Shown here piece by piece: positions 1 through 8,197 of a stretch of 33,758 nt of DNA. This stretch comes from Thermoleophilaceae bacterium (lineage in GTDB: Bacteria > Actinomycetota > Thermoleophilia > Solirubrobacterales > Thermoleophilaceae), in assembly GCA_016929195.1 (NCBI GenBank), contig JAFGJG010000101.1:1-33758 (forward strand), in the 5' to 3' direction. The notes below the pieces were generated by a model that was not told the origin of the DNA, did no database searches, and saw only the letters and a list, made by a program, of their open reading frames with translations. Made by a program: the position numbers and the translations under genes. Every line of letters starts with the position of its first letter. Within the stretch, counting starts at the first letter, position 1.

Positions 1-803
1 ATCGAGCGGTTCATGGCCTTGGCCATCAGGTTCGTGAGGATCGAGCCCGACGCGCCGACGATGATGCCGCCCACGATCAGGGCCACGTTGTCGAGCGCGA
101 TGCCGGCCGCCGCGGCGGACAGGCCGGTGAAGGCGTTCAGGAGCGATATGACGACCGGCATGTCGGCGCCGCCGATCGGGAGGACGAACATGTTCCCGAG
201 CACGGCCGCGGACAGGAGCAGCAGCAGGAACAGGCCCTCGGACTCGGAGCCGGCGGCGATGGCCACGGCGGAGCCGAGCGCGACGAGCGCCAGCAGCGCG
301 TTGATGACCTGCTGGCCCGGGAGCTGGATCGGGCGCCCGGGCAGAACCTCCTGAAGCTTCCCGAAGGCGATGTTCGATCCCCAGAAGGACACCGAGCCCA
401 CGATCGCCGCGAAGACGAGCGGGATGATCACGTCGGTGGGGAGGTCGCCTCCCGAGTCGCGGAACTCGGCCCAGGCGATGAGCGCAACGGCGCCGCCGCC
501 GACGCCGTTGAACAGCGCCACCATCTGCGGCATGGCGGTCATCTTCACGCTGCGCGCCGCGGGGACGCCCACGGCGGTGCCGATGACGATGCCGAGCGCG
601 ATCAGCCCGTAGTCGCCCACGTGCTCGTCGAGCAGCGTGGCCCCCACGGCCACCGCCATGCCGGCCGCGGCGACCATGTTCCCGTGGCGGGCGGTGCGCG
701 GATGGTTGAGCAGCCGCATGCCGATGATGAAGAGCGAGAACGCGACGATGTAACAGACCCGGATGAAGTCCGGGTCCTGCAGCGAGAAGGCGTACAGCGT
801 CAC
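1..803 (-). CDS. pntB: NAD(P) transhydrogenase subunit beta (partial, C-terminus outside window)
   Basis: Membrane subunit of the proton-translocating transhydrogenase, which couples hydride transfer between NADH and NADP+ to proton flow. About 267 codons are visible, reading from a GTG at 803 down past position 1. The visible part is the multi-helix membrane domain. It carries the family hallmarks MVALFNGVGGGA near the N-terminus, FWGSNIAFGKLQ, GGADMPVVISLLNAFTG and GIALDN. The C-terminal NADP-binding domain III must lie beyond the window. The GTG start overlaps the pntAB stop (GTGA), so the three subunits are probably translationally coupled. Identity is secure; only the truncation limits the entry. 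Confidence 0.95.
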   Translation of the reverse strand, partial: MTLYAFSLQDPDFIRVCYIVAFSLFIIGMRLLNHPRTARHGNMVAAAGMAVAVGATLLDEHVGDYGLIALGIVIGTAVGVPAARSVKMTAMPQMVALFNGVGGGAVALIAWAEFRDSGGDLPTDVIIPLVFAAIVGSVSFWGSNIAFGKLQEVLPGRPIQLPGQQVINALLALVALGSAVAIAAGSESEGLFLLLLLSAAVLGNMFVLPIGGADMPVVISLLNAFTGLSAAAAGIALDNVALIVGGIIVGASGSILTNLMAKAMNRS

Positions 804-1102
804 GAGCGCGGGTCCTTCTTCGGCTCGGGCCGGCGCTTGAACATCTCGAGCATGCGGTCGGTCACGAGGAAGCCGCCGACCACGTTGATCGTGCCGAAAG
901 CGATGGCGATCACGCAGAGGAGCTTGTTGAAGGCGCCGTCGGCCTCGCCGATCAGCAGGATGCCGCCGAGGAGCACGATGCCGTGGATGGCGTTGGTGGC
1001 CGACATCAGGGGCGTGTGCAGCGTGTTCGGCACCTTCGAGATCACCTCGAGGCCCACGAACGCGGCCAGCACCAGGATGGTCAGCTCGGTGATGAGGTCC
1101 AT
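800..1102 (-). CDS. pntAB: NAD(P) transhydrogenase subunit alpha, membrane part
   Basis: A 100-residue membrane subunit corresponding to the C-terminal membrane domain of the E. coli PntA chain, encoded separately here as in many actinobacteria and Rhodospirillum. It has about three hydrophobic helices (residues 5-20, 38-53 and 60-80). The conserved stretch SKVPNTLHTPLMSATNAIHG lies in the first loop and second helix. It ends in a short basic tail. Its ATG shares one base with the pntAA stop (TGATG), and its TGA overlaps the pntB GTG. All three genes therefore form one tightly coupled operon. Length and motif match the family. Confidence 0.95.
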   Translation of the reverse strand: MDLITELTILVLAAFVGLEVISKVPNTLHTPLMSATNAIHGIVLLGGILLIGEADGAFNKLLCVIAIAFGTINVVGGFLVTDRMLEMFKRRPEPKKDPRS

Positions 1103-2226
1103 CAGGCCGGCGCCTCCGCCGCCTTCTTCGCGCCCTCGTGCACGATCTCGCCGTCGCGGGTGATGCAGGCCCCCGCGATCACCTCGTCCTCGAAGTCCAG
1201 GTTCAGCGCGCCCTCCTTCACCATCAGCTCGAGCAGGGACGTGACGTTGCGGGCGTAGAGGCTCGACGCGTGGTCGGGCATCGTCGACGCGAGCCCGAGC
1301 GGGGCGGCGATCTTCACGCCGTGCCTCACGACGGTCTGGCCGGGCTCGGTCAGCTCGCAGTTGCCGCCGGTCTCGGCCGCGAGGTCCACCACCACGGAGC
1401 CCGCCTTCATGTTCTTCACGGCCTGCTCGGTCACGAGCAGCGGCGCGCGCCGGCCGGGCACCGCGGCGGTGGAGATCACCGCGTCCATCTGGCCGATCAC
1501 CTCGGCGAGCAGCTCGCGCTGGCGCTGCTGCTCCTCCTCGGTGAGCGCGCGGGCGTAGCCGCCGGCCGTCTCGGCGTCCTCGAGCCCCATGTCCAGCTCC
1601 ACGAAGCGCGCTCCGAGCGACTCGATCTGCTCCTTGACGGCCGCGCGCACGTCGAAGGCCGAGACCACCGCGCCGAGCCGCCTGGCCGTCGCGATCGCCT
1701 GGAGGCCGGCCACCCCGGCGCCCAGCACCAGGACCTTCGCGGGCCTGACGGTGCCGGCCGCGGTCGTGAGCATCGGGAAGAAGCGGGGCAGCTCCTGGGC
1801 GGCGATCAGGCCGGCGCGGTAGCCCGCCACGGTCGCCTGCGAGGAGAGCGCGTCCATCGACTGGGCGCGGGTGATGCGCGGGATCGCCTCCATCGCGAAG
1901 CTCGTCACGCCCGCGTTGGCCAGGGCGCGCACCGTCTCGGGGTCGCCGAGCGGGTTGAGGAAGCCGATCAGCACCGAGCCGCGCTCGAGCTTCACGAGCT
2001 CGCTCGCGGTCGGCGGGGCCACCTTGGCGACCACGTCGCCGCCGAAGCCGTCCCCGACGGCGGCGCCCGCCTCCTCATAGGCGGCGTCGTCCTGGCCGGC
2101 CTCGAGGCCGGCCCCGGACTCGACCACGACGTCGATCCCGCCCTTGGCGAGACGCTGTACGGCCTCGGGGACGAGCGCGACACGGCGCTCGCCCTGGGCC
2201 TGCTCCTTGGGTACCGAGACCTTCAT
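1102..2226 (-). CDS. pntAA: NAD(P) transhydrogenase subunit alpha, soluble NAD-binding part
   Basis: Soluble domain I of transhydrogenase, binding NAD(H), 374 residues. The ATG at 2226 is chosen because MKVSVPKEQ is the usual family N-terminus. The open frame continues upstream only as low-complexity GC-rich translation. Visible motifs: RVALVPEAV near the N-terminus, the dinucleotide fold VLVLGAGVAGLQAIATARRLGA, the hinge region SAFDVRAAVKEQIESLGA, STAAVPGRRAPLLVT, and VVDLAAETGGNCE. The alanine dehydrogenase/PNT N- and C-terminal domains are both complete. First gene of the pntAA-pntAB-pntB operon. A TACCCT -10-like box (2258-2263, minus strand) would give a leader of about 25 nt containing GGAG before the ATG. 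Confidence 0.95.
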   Translation of the reverse strand: MKVSVPKEQAQGERRVALVPEAVQRLAKGGIDVVVESGAGLEAGQDDAAYEEAGAAVGDGFGGDVVAKVAPPTASELVKLERGSVLIGFLNPLGDPETVRALANAGVTSFAMEAIPRITRAQSMDALSSQATVAGYRAGLIAAQELPRFFPMLTTAAGTVRPAKVLVLGAGVAGLQAIATARRLGAVVSAFDVRAAVKEQIESLGARFVELDMGLEDAETAGGYARALTEEEQQRQRELLAEVIGQMDAVISTAAVPGRRAPLLVTEQAVKNMKAGSVVVDLAAETGGNCELTEPGQTVVRHGVKIAAPLGLASTMPDHASSLYARNVTSLLELMVKEGALNLDFEDEVIAGACITRDGEIVHEGAKKAAEAPA

Positions 2227-2257
2227 GAGGGGCGCTCCGGGTGGCGGAGGGCGCGAA

Positions 2258-2273
2258 AGGGTATCCATACACT
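2258..2273. promoter_or_regulatory. Divergent promoter between pntAA and the DUF1254 gene
   Basis: The 55-base gap between the pntAA ATG (2226, minus) and the GTG at 2282 (plus) holds two opposed -10-like hexamers. TACACT on the plus strand (2268-2273) ends 8 nt before the GTG, so that mRNA would be nearly leaderless. TACCCT on the minus strand (2263-2258) leaves a leader of about 25 nt for pntAA. The core GTATCCATAC (2261-2270) is a small inverted repeat. No convincing -35 box was found. Inferred from position and motif only. Confidence 0.45.
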
Positions 2274-2281
2274 CCCGCGTC

Positions 2282-3736
2282 GTGCGCAGAGCCTTCGTCA
2301 CCGCGCTCGCCCTCCTGGCCGCGCTTCCCGCCGCCGCCTCGGCCGCGTCGCCGTCCGTGGCCCGCTGCGCCCTGGGCACGAGCGCGGCCGACCTGAAGGG
2401 CTTCGAGGCACGCCAGCTGGTCCGAGGGGAGCGCCGGCTGAGCGGCCGGGCGGCGCGGCGCGCGTACTCGGCCGGAGTGGCCGCGTACGTCTACGGGCTC
2501 GCTCCGCTGAGCGTGCGCGGCACCGTCCCGCGCTTCCCGCGCAACCAGATCGTGAGCATCGGCGAGCTCGTGCACCCGGAGGTCCGGACCGTCGTCTCAC
2601 CGAACGTGGACACGACCTACACGGTCGGGCAGATCGACCTCTCGGACGGCCCGCTCGTGGTCGACGTGCCGGACACGAAGGGGCGCTACTACGTGCTCCA
2701 GTTCATGGACGCCTACTCGAACACGTTCGCCTACATCGGCCGGCGCACGACCGGAACGAGGGCCGGGTCCCACGTGCTCGTCCCGCCCGGGTACTCCGGC
2801 GCGCTCCCCGCGGGGGCGAGGGCCATCCGCAGCCCCACGAACCTGATCTGGCTGATCGGCCGCACGCTGGTCCGGGGCCAGGCCGACCTGCCGGCGGTCA
2901 ACGAGCTCATGAGCGGCTACACGCTCACGCCGCTCGCGAGCTGGACGGCCGGCGATCGCTCCAGCCCGCTCCTGCTCCCCGCCTTCCCGCCCATGCTGAA
3001 CCCGCTGGTGATCCCGAAGGGGCTCGCCTACTTCGACCAGCTCGGGGAGGCGCTCGCCGCCAACCCGCCGCCGAGGGGCGACCGCTGCGCGCTGAAGGCG
3101 TTCCGCGCGGTGGGCATCGGTCCCGGCCGGGCTCCCTCGACCGAGGCGAGCGGCGCCACCCGTCGCGGCCTCGTGGCGGCGGCGAAGGCAGGGCCGCGCG
3201 TCGTGGAGCGCGCCGTCGCCCAGACCAACGCGTACAGCCGCGTGCGCCACAACGGCTGGCTGGTCCCGCTCGGGTACGTCGGCGACTACGGGCGCAACTG
3301 GCTCGGCCGCGCCGTCGTGGCGAAGTTCGCACTCGGTGCCAACACGGGCCCCGAGACGGTCTACCCGGCCGCGCGCACCGACAGCCGCGGCCGCGCGCTG
3401 CGCGGGAGCCGCCGCTACCGGATCCGGTTCGCGAAGGGGAGCCTGCCCCCGGCCGACGCGTTCTGGTCGCTGACGATGTACACCGCCCGGAACTACCTCC
3501 ATCCGAACGCGCTGCGCCGCTACGCGATCGGCGACCGCACGCCGGGGCTCCGCCGCGGGCGCGACGGCTCGCTCACGATCGCGATCCAGCGCTCCCGGCC
3601 GACGGGCGCCCTGGGCGCGAACTGGCTGCCCGCGCCGCCGGGGCGCTTCCGCATGATCATGCGGATCTACGAGCCGCGCCGCTCCGTCCTCCGCGGGTCG
3701 TGGGACCCGCCGCCGGTGCTGCGCCTGGCCGACTGA
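2282..3736 (+). CDS. Secreted DUF1254/DUF1214 domain protein
   Basis: A 484-residue exported protein of unknown biochemical role. The GTG at 2282 gives a basic N-terminus and a hydrophobic Ala/Leu-rich signal peptide with a probable cleavage after ASA near residue 20. No lipobox is seen. The N-terminal half matches DUF1254: RNQIVSIGELVHPEVRTVVS, NVDTTYTVGQIDLSDGP and YYVLQFMDAYSNTFAYIG. The C-terminal quarter matches DUF1214: FWSLTMYTARNYLHPN, AIGDRTPGLRRG and GANWLPAPPGRFRMIMRIY. This two-domain order is typical of the family, which is widespread in environmental bacteria. It lies alone between divergent pnt and downstream korA, about 30 nt from korA. A direct functional link to these redox genes is not evident. 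Confidence 0.85.
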   Translation: MRRAFVTALALLAALPAAASAASPSVARCALGTSAADLKGFEARQLVRGERRLSGRAARRAYSAGVAAYVYGLAPLSVRGTVPRFPRNQIVSIGELVHPEVRTVVSPNVDTTYTVGQIDLSDGPLVVDVPDTKGRYYVLQFMDAYSNTFAYIGRRTTGTRAGSHVLVPPGYSGALPAGARAIRSPTNLIWLIGRTLVRGQADLPAVNELMSGYTLTPLASWTAGDRSSPLLLPAFPPMLNPLVIPKGLAYFDQLGEALAANPPPRGDRCALKAFRAVGIGPGRAPSTEASGATRRGLVAAAKAGPRVVERAVAQTNAYSRVRHNGWLVPLGYVGDYGRNWLGRAVVAKFALGANTGPETVYPAARTDSRGRALRGSRRYRIRFAKGSLPPADAFWSLTMYTARNYLHPNALRRYAIGDRTPGLRRGRDGSLTIAIQRSRPTGALGANWLPAPPGRFRMIMRIYEPRRSVLRGSWDPPPVLRLAD

Positions 3737-3745
3737 GGGCCTGGC

Positions 3746-3751
3746 TAGACT
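3746..3751 (+). promoter_or_regulatory. Putative -10 box of korAB
   Basis: TAGACT lies 15 nt before the korA GTG, placing the likely transcription start about 8 nt upstream of the start codon. That leader is too short for a normal ribosome binding site. The box lies just after the stop of the DUF1254 gene. No clear -35 hexamer is visible. Confidence 0.4.
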
Positions 3752-3766
3752 CGGTTCTCCACCCCT

Positions 3767-5611
3767 GTGGAACAGCGGACAGTCGAGAAACGGGACCGCG
3801 TGGTCGTCCGGTTCGCGGGCGACTCAGGCGACGGGATGCAGCTCACGGGCAGCCGCTTCACCGACGCCACGGCCATGGTCGGCAACGACCTCGCCACGCT
3901 CCCCGACTTCCCCGCCGAGATTCGCGCCCCCGCGGGAACGCCGCACGGGGTCTCGGCCTTCCAGATCCATTTCGCATCGCGCGACATCCTCACGCCCGGC
4001 GACCACCCCAACGTGCTGGTCGCGATGAACCCAGCCGCGCTTATCACGAACCTCGGGACCGTCGAGAAGGGCGGCACGGTCATCCTCAACGAGGACGGCT
4101 TCACCCAGCACAACCTCCGCAAGGCCGGCTACGACTCGGACCCGCTCGAGGACGACACGCTCGACGGCTACCAGGTCTTCCGCGTGCCGATGACGACCAT
4201 GACCGTGCGTGCCACGGAGGGGATCGAGGGGGTCACCTCGCGCGACGCGGCCCGCTCCAAGAACCTCTTCGCCCTCGGGCTCGTGTCCTTCATGTACGGG
4301 CGCCCGACCGAGCCGAGCATCGCCTGGATCGAGAAGAAGTTCGACGACAGGCCTGCGGTCCGGGACGCCAACCTCGCCGCGTTCAGGGCGGGCTACAACT
4401 TCGGCGAGACCGCCGAGCTGATCGCCGTCACCTACGAGGTGGAGCCGGCGCCCGCTCCGCCCGGGACCTACCGCAACGTCAACGGGACGCAGGCCCTCGC
4501 GTTCGGGCTGATCGCCGCGGGCATCAAGTCGGGCCTGGGCCTCTTCTACGCGAGCTACCCGATCACGCCGGCCTCCGAGGTGCTCCATGCGCTGTCGCGC
4601 TACCGCCGGCTCGGCGTGCGCACGATCCAGGCCGAGGACGAGATCGCGGCCGTGAACATGGCGCTCGGCGCCGCGTTCGCCGGGCAGCTCGGCGTGACGG
4701 CCACGAGCGGCCCGGGCATGGACCTGAAGTCGGAGACGATCGGCCTGGCCGTGGCGATGGAGCTGCCGCTCGTCGTGATCGACGTCCAGCGCGCCGGCCC
4801 ATCCACCGGAATGCCCACCAAGACCGAGGCGGCCGACCTGCTGGCGGCCCTGTACGGCCGTCACGGCGAGTCGCCGCTGCCGGTGGTCGCGCCCAGCACG
4901 CCCTCCGACTGCTTCCACGCCGCGATCGAGGCGGCACGGATCGCGGTGCACCACCGCACCCCCGTGATCCTCCTCTCGGACACCTTCCTCGCGAACTCCT
5001 CGGAGCCGTGGCTGCTGCCCGACGTGAGCACGCTTCCCGACATCGACCCCGGCTTCGCGACGGGCCCGAACCAGGACGACGCCTTCCTGCCCTACCTCCG
5101 CGACGACAGCCTGGCGCGGCCCTGGGCGGTGCCCGGCACGCCCGGCCTGCGCCACCGGATCGGCGGGCTCGAGAAGGAGGACGGGACCGGCAACATCTCC
5201 TACCAGCCCGAGAACCACGACCACATGACGCGCCTGCGCGCGGAGCGCATCGCGCGCGTGGAGGTGCCCGCGCTCGAGGTGGACGACCCGGAGGGCGACG
5301 CGCAGCTGCTCGTGCTCGGCTGGGGCTCGAGCTACGGGGCGATCCAGGGCGCGGCGCGGCGCGTGCGGCGCGAGCAGGGCGTGAGCGTGGCCACGGCGCA
5401 CCTCCGCCATCTGAACCCGCTGCCCGCGAACGTCGGCGAGGTGCTCCGCTCCTACGAGCGCGTGCTCGTGCCGGAGATGAACATGGGCCAGCTCGTGAGG
5501 ATCCTGCGCGCCGAGTACCTCGTGGACTGCGAGAGCTTCACCAAGGTCGACGGCCTGCCCATCTTCACGCGCGACGTGATCGCCGAGATCCTCGCGCGGG
5601 TGGGCGAATGA
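3767..5611 (+). CDS. korA: 2-oxoacid:ferredoxin oxidoreductase subunit alpha (gamma-alpha fusion)
   Basis: Large subunit of the thiamine-dependent enzyme that converts 2-oxoglutarate (or a related 2-oxoacid) plus CoA to acyl-CoA, CO2 and reduced ferredoxin. It has 614 residues. An N-terminal gamma domain (about 1-190) begins with VVRFAGDSGDGMQLTG. It is followed by the alpha pyrimidine-binding domain with YASYPITPASEVLHAL (about 260), TSGPGMDLKSE, RAGPSTGMPTKTEAADLL and APSTPSDCFHAAIEAARIA. The gamma-alpha fusion and the TPSDCF motif are typical of KorA in actinobacteria. The GTG start follows the stop of the preceding gene by 30 nt. Its stop overlaps the korB ATG (ATGA). Exact substrate preference cannot be read from sequence; 2-oxoglutarate is most likely. 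Confidence 0.92.
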   Translation: MEQRTVEKRDRVVVRFAGDSGDGMQLTGSRFTDATAMVGNDLATLPDFPAEIRAPAGTPHGVSAFQIHFASRDILTPGDHPNVLVAMNPAALITNLGTVEKGGTVILNEDGFTQHNLRKAGYDSDPLEDDTLDGYQVFRVPMTTMTVRATEGIEGVTSRDAARSKNLFALGLVSFMYGRPTEPSIAWIEKKFDDRPAVRDANLAAFRAGYNFGETAELIAVTYEVEPAPAPPGTYRNVNGTQALAFGLIAAGIKSGLGLFYASYPITPASEVLHALSRYRRLGVRTIQAEDEIAAVNMALGAAFAGQLGVTATSGPGMDLKSETIGLAVAMELPLVVIDVQRAGPSTGMPTKTEAADLLAALYGRHGESPLPVVAPSTPSDCFHAAIEAARIAVHHRTPVILLSDTFLANSSEPWLLPDVSTLPDIDPGFATGPNQDDAFLPYLRDDSLARPWAVPGTPGLRHRIGGLEKEDGTGNISYQPENHDHMTRLRAERIARVEVPALEVDDPEGDAQLLVLGWGSSYGAIQGAARRVRREQGVSVATAHLRHLNPLPANVGEVLRSYERVLVPEMNMGQLVRILRAEYLVDCESFTKVDGLPIFTRDVIAEILARVGE

Positions 5612-6702
5612 GCGGCAACGGCAACGGCCACGTAGACGGGCTCGGGTTCGGCCAGCCCGGGGAGGAGGCGGTGTCGGAGACCGCCGTCCCGGCGGTCGCC
5701 CCGCTGACGAAGGCCGACTTCTCCTCCGACCAGGAGACGCGCTGGTGCCCGGGCTGCGGCGACTACGCGATCCTCGCGTCGGTCCAGTCGTTCATGCCCG
5801 AGCTGGGCATCCCGCCCGACCGGATCGTGTTCGTGACCGGCATCGGCTGCGCGGGCCGCTTCGTCTACTACATGGACACGTACGGGATGCACGGCATCCA
5901 CGGCCGCGCCCCGGCGCTCGCGACCGGCGTCGCGACGTCGCGCCCCGACCTGTCGGTCTGGGTGGTGAGCGGCGACGGCGACGCGCTCTCGATCGGCGGC
6001 AACCACCTGATCCACGCGCTCCGCCGCAACGTGCCGTTGAAGATCCTGCTCTTCAACAACCAGATCTACGGGCTCACGAAGGGCCAGTACTCGCCCACGA
6101 GCGAGGAGGGCAAGGTCACGAAGTCCACGCCCTTCGGGTCGCAGGACCATCCCTTCAACCCGGTCTCGCTCGCGCTCGGGGCGGAGGCGACTTTCGTGGC
6201 GCGCACGGTCGACACGGACAAGGCGCACATGGCCGAGACCCTGCGCGCCGCCGCGGCGCATCGCGGCGCGGCCTTCGTCGAGATCTACCAGAACTGCAAC
6301 GTGTTCAACGACGGCGCCTTCGACGCCGTGCGCGCCAAGGGCCGGCGAGAGCTGAACCAGATCCGGCTCGAGCACGGCAAGCAGGTCCGCTTCGGGCCGG
6401 AGGGCGAGCGCGGGGTGGCCCGCGGCGAGGGCGGCCGGCTCGAGCTGGTGGACGTGGCCGAGGCGGGGGAGGACGCCCTGCTGGTGCACGACGCGCACCG
6501 CCTCGAGCCGAGCCTCGCCTTCGAGCTCTCGCACCTGGCCGCGCGCCCGACCGGCCCCACGCCCATCGGGGTGTTCAGGGACGTCCAGCGCCCCGTCTAC
6601 GGCGAGGAGCTGGCCCTGGAGCTCGAGGAGACGCGCGCGTCGCTCGGCACGGAGGAGCTCGACAGGCTCCTCCACTCGGGCGAGACCTGGACGGTCTCCT
6701 AG
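5608..6702 (+). CDS. korB: 2-oxoacid:ferredoxin oxidoreductase subunit beta
   Basis: Beta subunit, 364 residues, carrying thiamine diphosphate and one [4Fe-4S] cluster. Four candidate cluster cysteines are all present: WCPGCGDY (C47 and C50), GIGCAGR (C81) and YQNCNVFND (C230). The thiamine/Mg motif is SGDGDALSIGGNHLIHALRR (about 121 onward), followed by LLFNNQIYGLTKGQYSP. The first 35 residues are a Gly/Asn-rich, acidic extension of no obvious function. The ATG overlaps the korA stop, so translation is coupled. No ferredoxin gene is adjacent, so the electron acceptor must be encoded elsewhere. The gene is convergent with the GNAT gene, with only 12 nt between stops and no terminator visible. 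Confidence 0.93.
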   Translation: MSGNGNGHVDGLGFGQPGEEAVSETAVPAVAPLTKADFSSDQETRWCPGCGDYAILASVQSFMPELGIPPDRIVFVTGIGCAGRFVYYMDTYGMHGIHGRAPALATGVATSRPDLSVWVVSGDGDALSIGGNHLIHALRRNVPLKILLFNNQIYGLTKGQYSPTSEEGKVTKSTPFGSQDHPFNPVSLALGAEATFVARTVDTDKAHMAETLRAAAAHRGAAFVEIYQNCNVFNDGAFDAVRAKGRRELNQIRLEHGKQVRFGPEGERGVARGEGGRLELVDVAEAGEDALLVHDAHRLEPSLAFELSHLAARPTGPTPIGVFRDVQRPVYGEELALELEETRASLGTEELDRLLHSGETWTVS

Positions 6703-6714
6703 GCCCGGCGGGGC

Positions 6715-7224
6715 TCAGGCCGCGAGCGGTGAGACCACGTCGGTCACGGCACCGTGCTGTTGCTCCTCGCCGGCGTGGCGCGACAGCTTCTCGAACAGGC
6801 GGTGCGCGGCGGTGTTCGTGCTCGACATCGTCGCCGTGAAGCGGCGGATGCCGCGAGCGCGGGCGCGCGGTGCGAGCTCGTCCACCAGCAGCGTCCCGAG
6901 GCCGCGGCCCTGCCAGTGGTCGGCCACGACCACGGCGACCTCGGCCGCCTCGGGGTCCTCGGGCAGGCGCACGTAGCGCGCGACACCCAGGAGAGCCCGC
7001 CCGGGGGAGTCGGGGCGCTCGGCCACGAGCGCGACGTGGTTGCGGCCGTCGACCTCGGTGAGGTAGCGCAGCTCGGAGCGGCTGAACTTCGGCTTCGGCG
7101 TCAGGAAGCGGCGCTGCACGCTGGTCTCCGACAGGTTGCGGAGCCCGGCCTCGAGCAGCCGCTTGTCGTCCGGCCGGATCGGCCGGATCAGGACGAGCGT
7201 GCCGTCGGGGAGGCGCTTGAGCAT
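6715..7224 (-). CDS. GNAT family N-acetyltransferase
   Basis: A 169-residue acetyl-CoA-dependent acyltransferase of the GNAT fold. The ATG at 7224 is preferred because MLKRLPDGTLVLIRPIRPDD is the usual start of this subfamily; an upstream in-frame start would only add basic residues. The acetyl-CoA pyrophosphate loop QGRGLG sits in VVVADHWQGRGLGTLLVDEL. The following MSSTNTAAHRLFEKLS matches the C-terminal GNAT motif. The pattern resembles the GNAT module fused to acyl-CoA synthetase-like domains in protein acetyltransferases, but here it stands alone. It lies 25 nt after the DUF1152 gene and may be co-transcribed with mtnA. The substrate is unknown. Confidence 0.85.
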   Translation of the reverse strand: MLKRLPDGTLVLIRPIRPDDKRLLEAGLRNLSETSVQRRFLTPKPKFSRSELRYLTEVDGRNHVALVAERPDSPGRALLGVARYVRLPEDPEAAEVAVVVADHWQGRGLGTLLVDELAPRARARGIRRFTATMSSTNTAAHRLFEKLSRHAGEEQQHGAVTDVVSPLAA

Positions 7225-7249
7225 GCCTCGAGTGTCGTGACGACTCCGG

Positions 7250-8197
7250 TCACGTTGTGTGCGCCGCCTCACGCTCGTAGGCCAGCTCGGTACGTACGCC
7301 GAGCCCGCGCAGCACCGCCTCTCCGGCGTCGATGTCCGCGCAGTCGAGCACCGCGGCCGCCAGCCGCGCCGCGGACGCCACGGCGGCCGCCGGGTCCACG
7401 TAGACGGTCCCCGCCCCGACCGGCGAGAGCTCGACCGTCCTTCGCCCGCCCCGGATCGTCGCCTCGCCGAGCTCGCCCCTGAAGCAGCGCAGCGCCTGGG
7501 CGCTCGCCTCGGTCGGAACGGCCTCGACCGCGGCGTCCAGCCGCTCGACGACCGGCTCGGTCAGGCCGCGCCAGCCCGCGAGCCCGCCGGCCCGGCCCAC
7601 CTCGGCCAGCCGCCCCAGCACCTCGGCCGGCCGCAGCTCGCCGTCACAGCCGACGCCGAACACGCCGGCCAGCACGGGGATGTCGCCGGAGCCCGCCAGC
7701 CGGGCCCCCGCCGCCAGCATCAGCGCGTCGCAGAGCGGGCTGGCGAGCCCGGGCTCGTCTCCGTGGGCGAGGGCGTCGCCGCCCACGTCCACCAGCACGA
7801 GCAGGTCGCAGTCGAGCGCCGCCGCGGCGGCGGCGAGCCCGCCGGCGAGCGTCGCGGGCCCCTCGTTCACGTCCACGAGCACCGTCGGGTCGCCGAGGAA
7901 CTCGGCCATGCGCGCCTCGGCGAAGCGCACGCCGCTCGCCTCCACGCAGGTCTCGGCGCGCGCCAGCATCACTCCGGGGGCGAGCGGCTCCGCCCCCGCG
8001 ATCTCCGACGCCCGCCGGGGCCCCGGCAGCGGGTCGATCGGCCGCCGCTCCCAGGTGACGCCGCCGACGACGGGCCGCGCGCCGGAGTAGATGCGGCAGG
8101 CCTCTCCGGTGGCGAGCGCGCCGACAACGTCGCCGCCGCCGCCGATCCCGATGCAGAGCGGCCGGCGCGCGTCCGAGAGGAGCCGTTCCGCGTCCAT
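7250..8197 (-). CDS. DUF1152 family protein, coupled to mtnA
   Basis: A 315-residue protein I assign to DUF1152. The grounds are the N-terminal glycine-rich IGIGGGGDVVGALATG, the central LLVLVDVGGDALAHGDE followed by GLASPLCDALMLAAG, and PVLAGVFGVGCDGEL. No signal peptide or membrane segment is visible. The biochemical function of the family is not known to me. The glycine-rich segment and DVGGD motif suggest nucleotide or phosphate binding, which is inference. The ATG shares one base with the mtnA stop (TGATG), so the two proteins are made together. That context suggests a role near methylthioribose-phosphate or methionine salvage, or in regulating it. About 50 residues from the C-terminus is GAGTVYVDPAAA, also family-like. 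Confidence 0.75.
   Translation of the reverse strand: MDAERLLSDARRPLCIGIGGGGDVVGALATGEACRIYSGARPVVGGVTWERRPIDPLPGPRRASEIAGAEPLAPGVMLARAETCVEASGVRFAEARMAEFLGDPTVLVDVNEGPATLAGGLAAAAAALDCDLLVLVDVGGDALAHGDEPGLASPLCDALMLAAGARLAGSGDIPVLAGVFGVGCDGELRPAEVLGRLAEVGRAGGLAGWRGLTEPVVERLDAAVEAVPTEASAQALRCFRGELGEATIRGGRRTVELSPVGAGTVYVDPAAAVASAARLAAAVLDCADIDAGEAVLRGLGVRTELAYEREAAHTT

Noticed and set aside
1138-6702. A single 1,854-codon open frame running through pnt, the DUF1254 gene and korA into korB
   Set aside because: Only its last 364 codons (korB) resemble a protein. The upstream part is Arg/Gly/Ala-rich out-of-frame translation caused by high GC, which removes stop codons.
7236-7254. Hairpin CGTGAC/GTCACG between the DUF1152 and GNAT genes as a terminator
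   Set aside because: Only 6 bp with a 7-nt loop and no U-tract, in a 25-nt gap within a probable operon. Likely chance.
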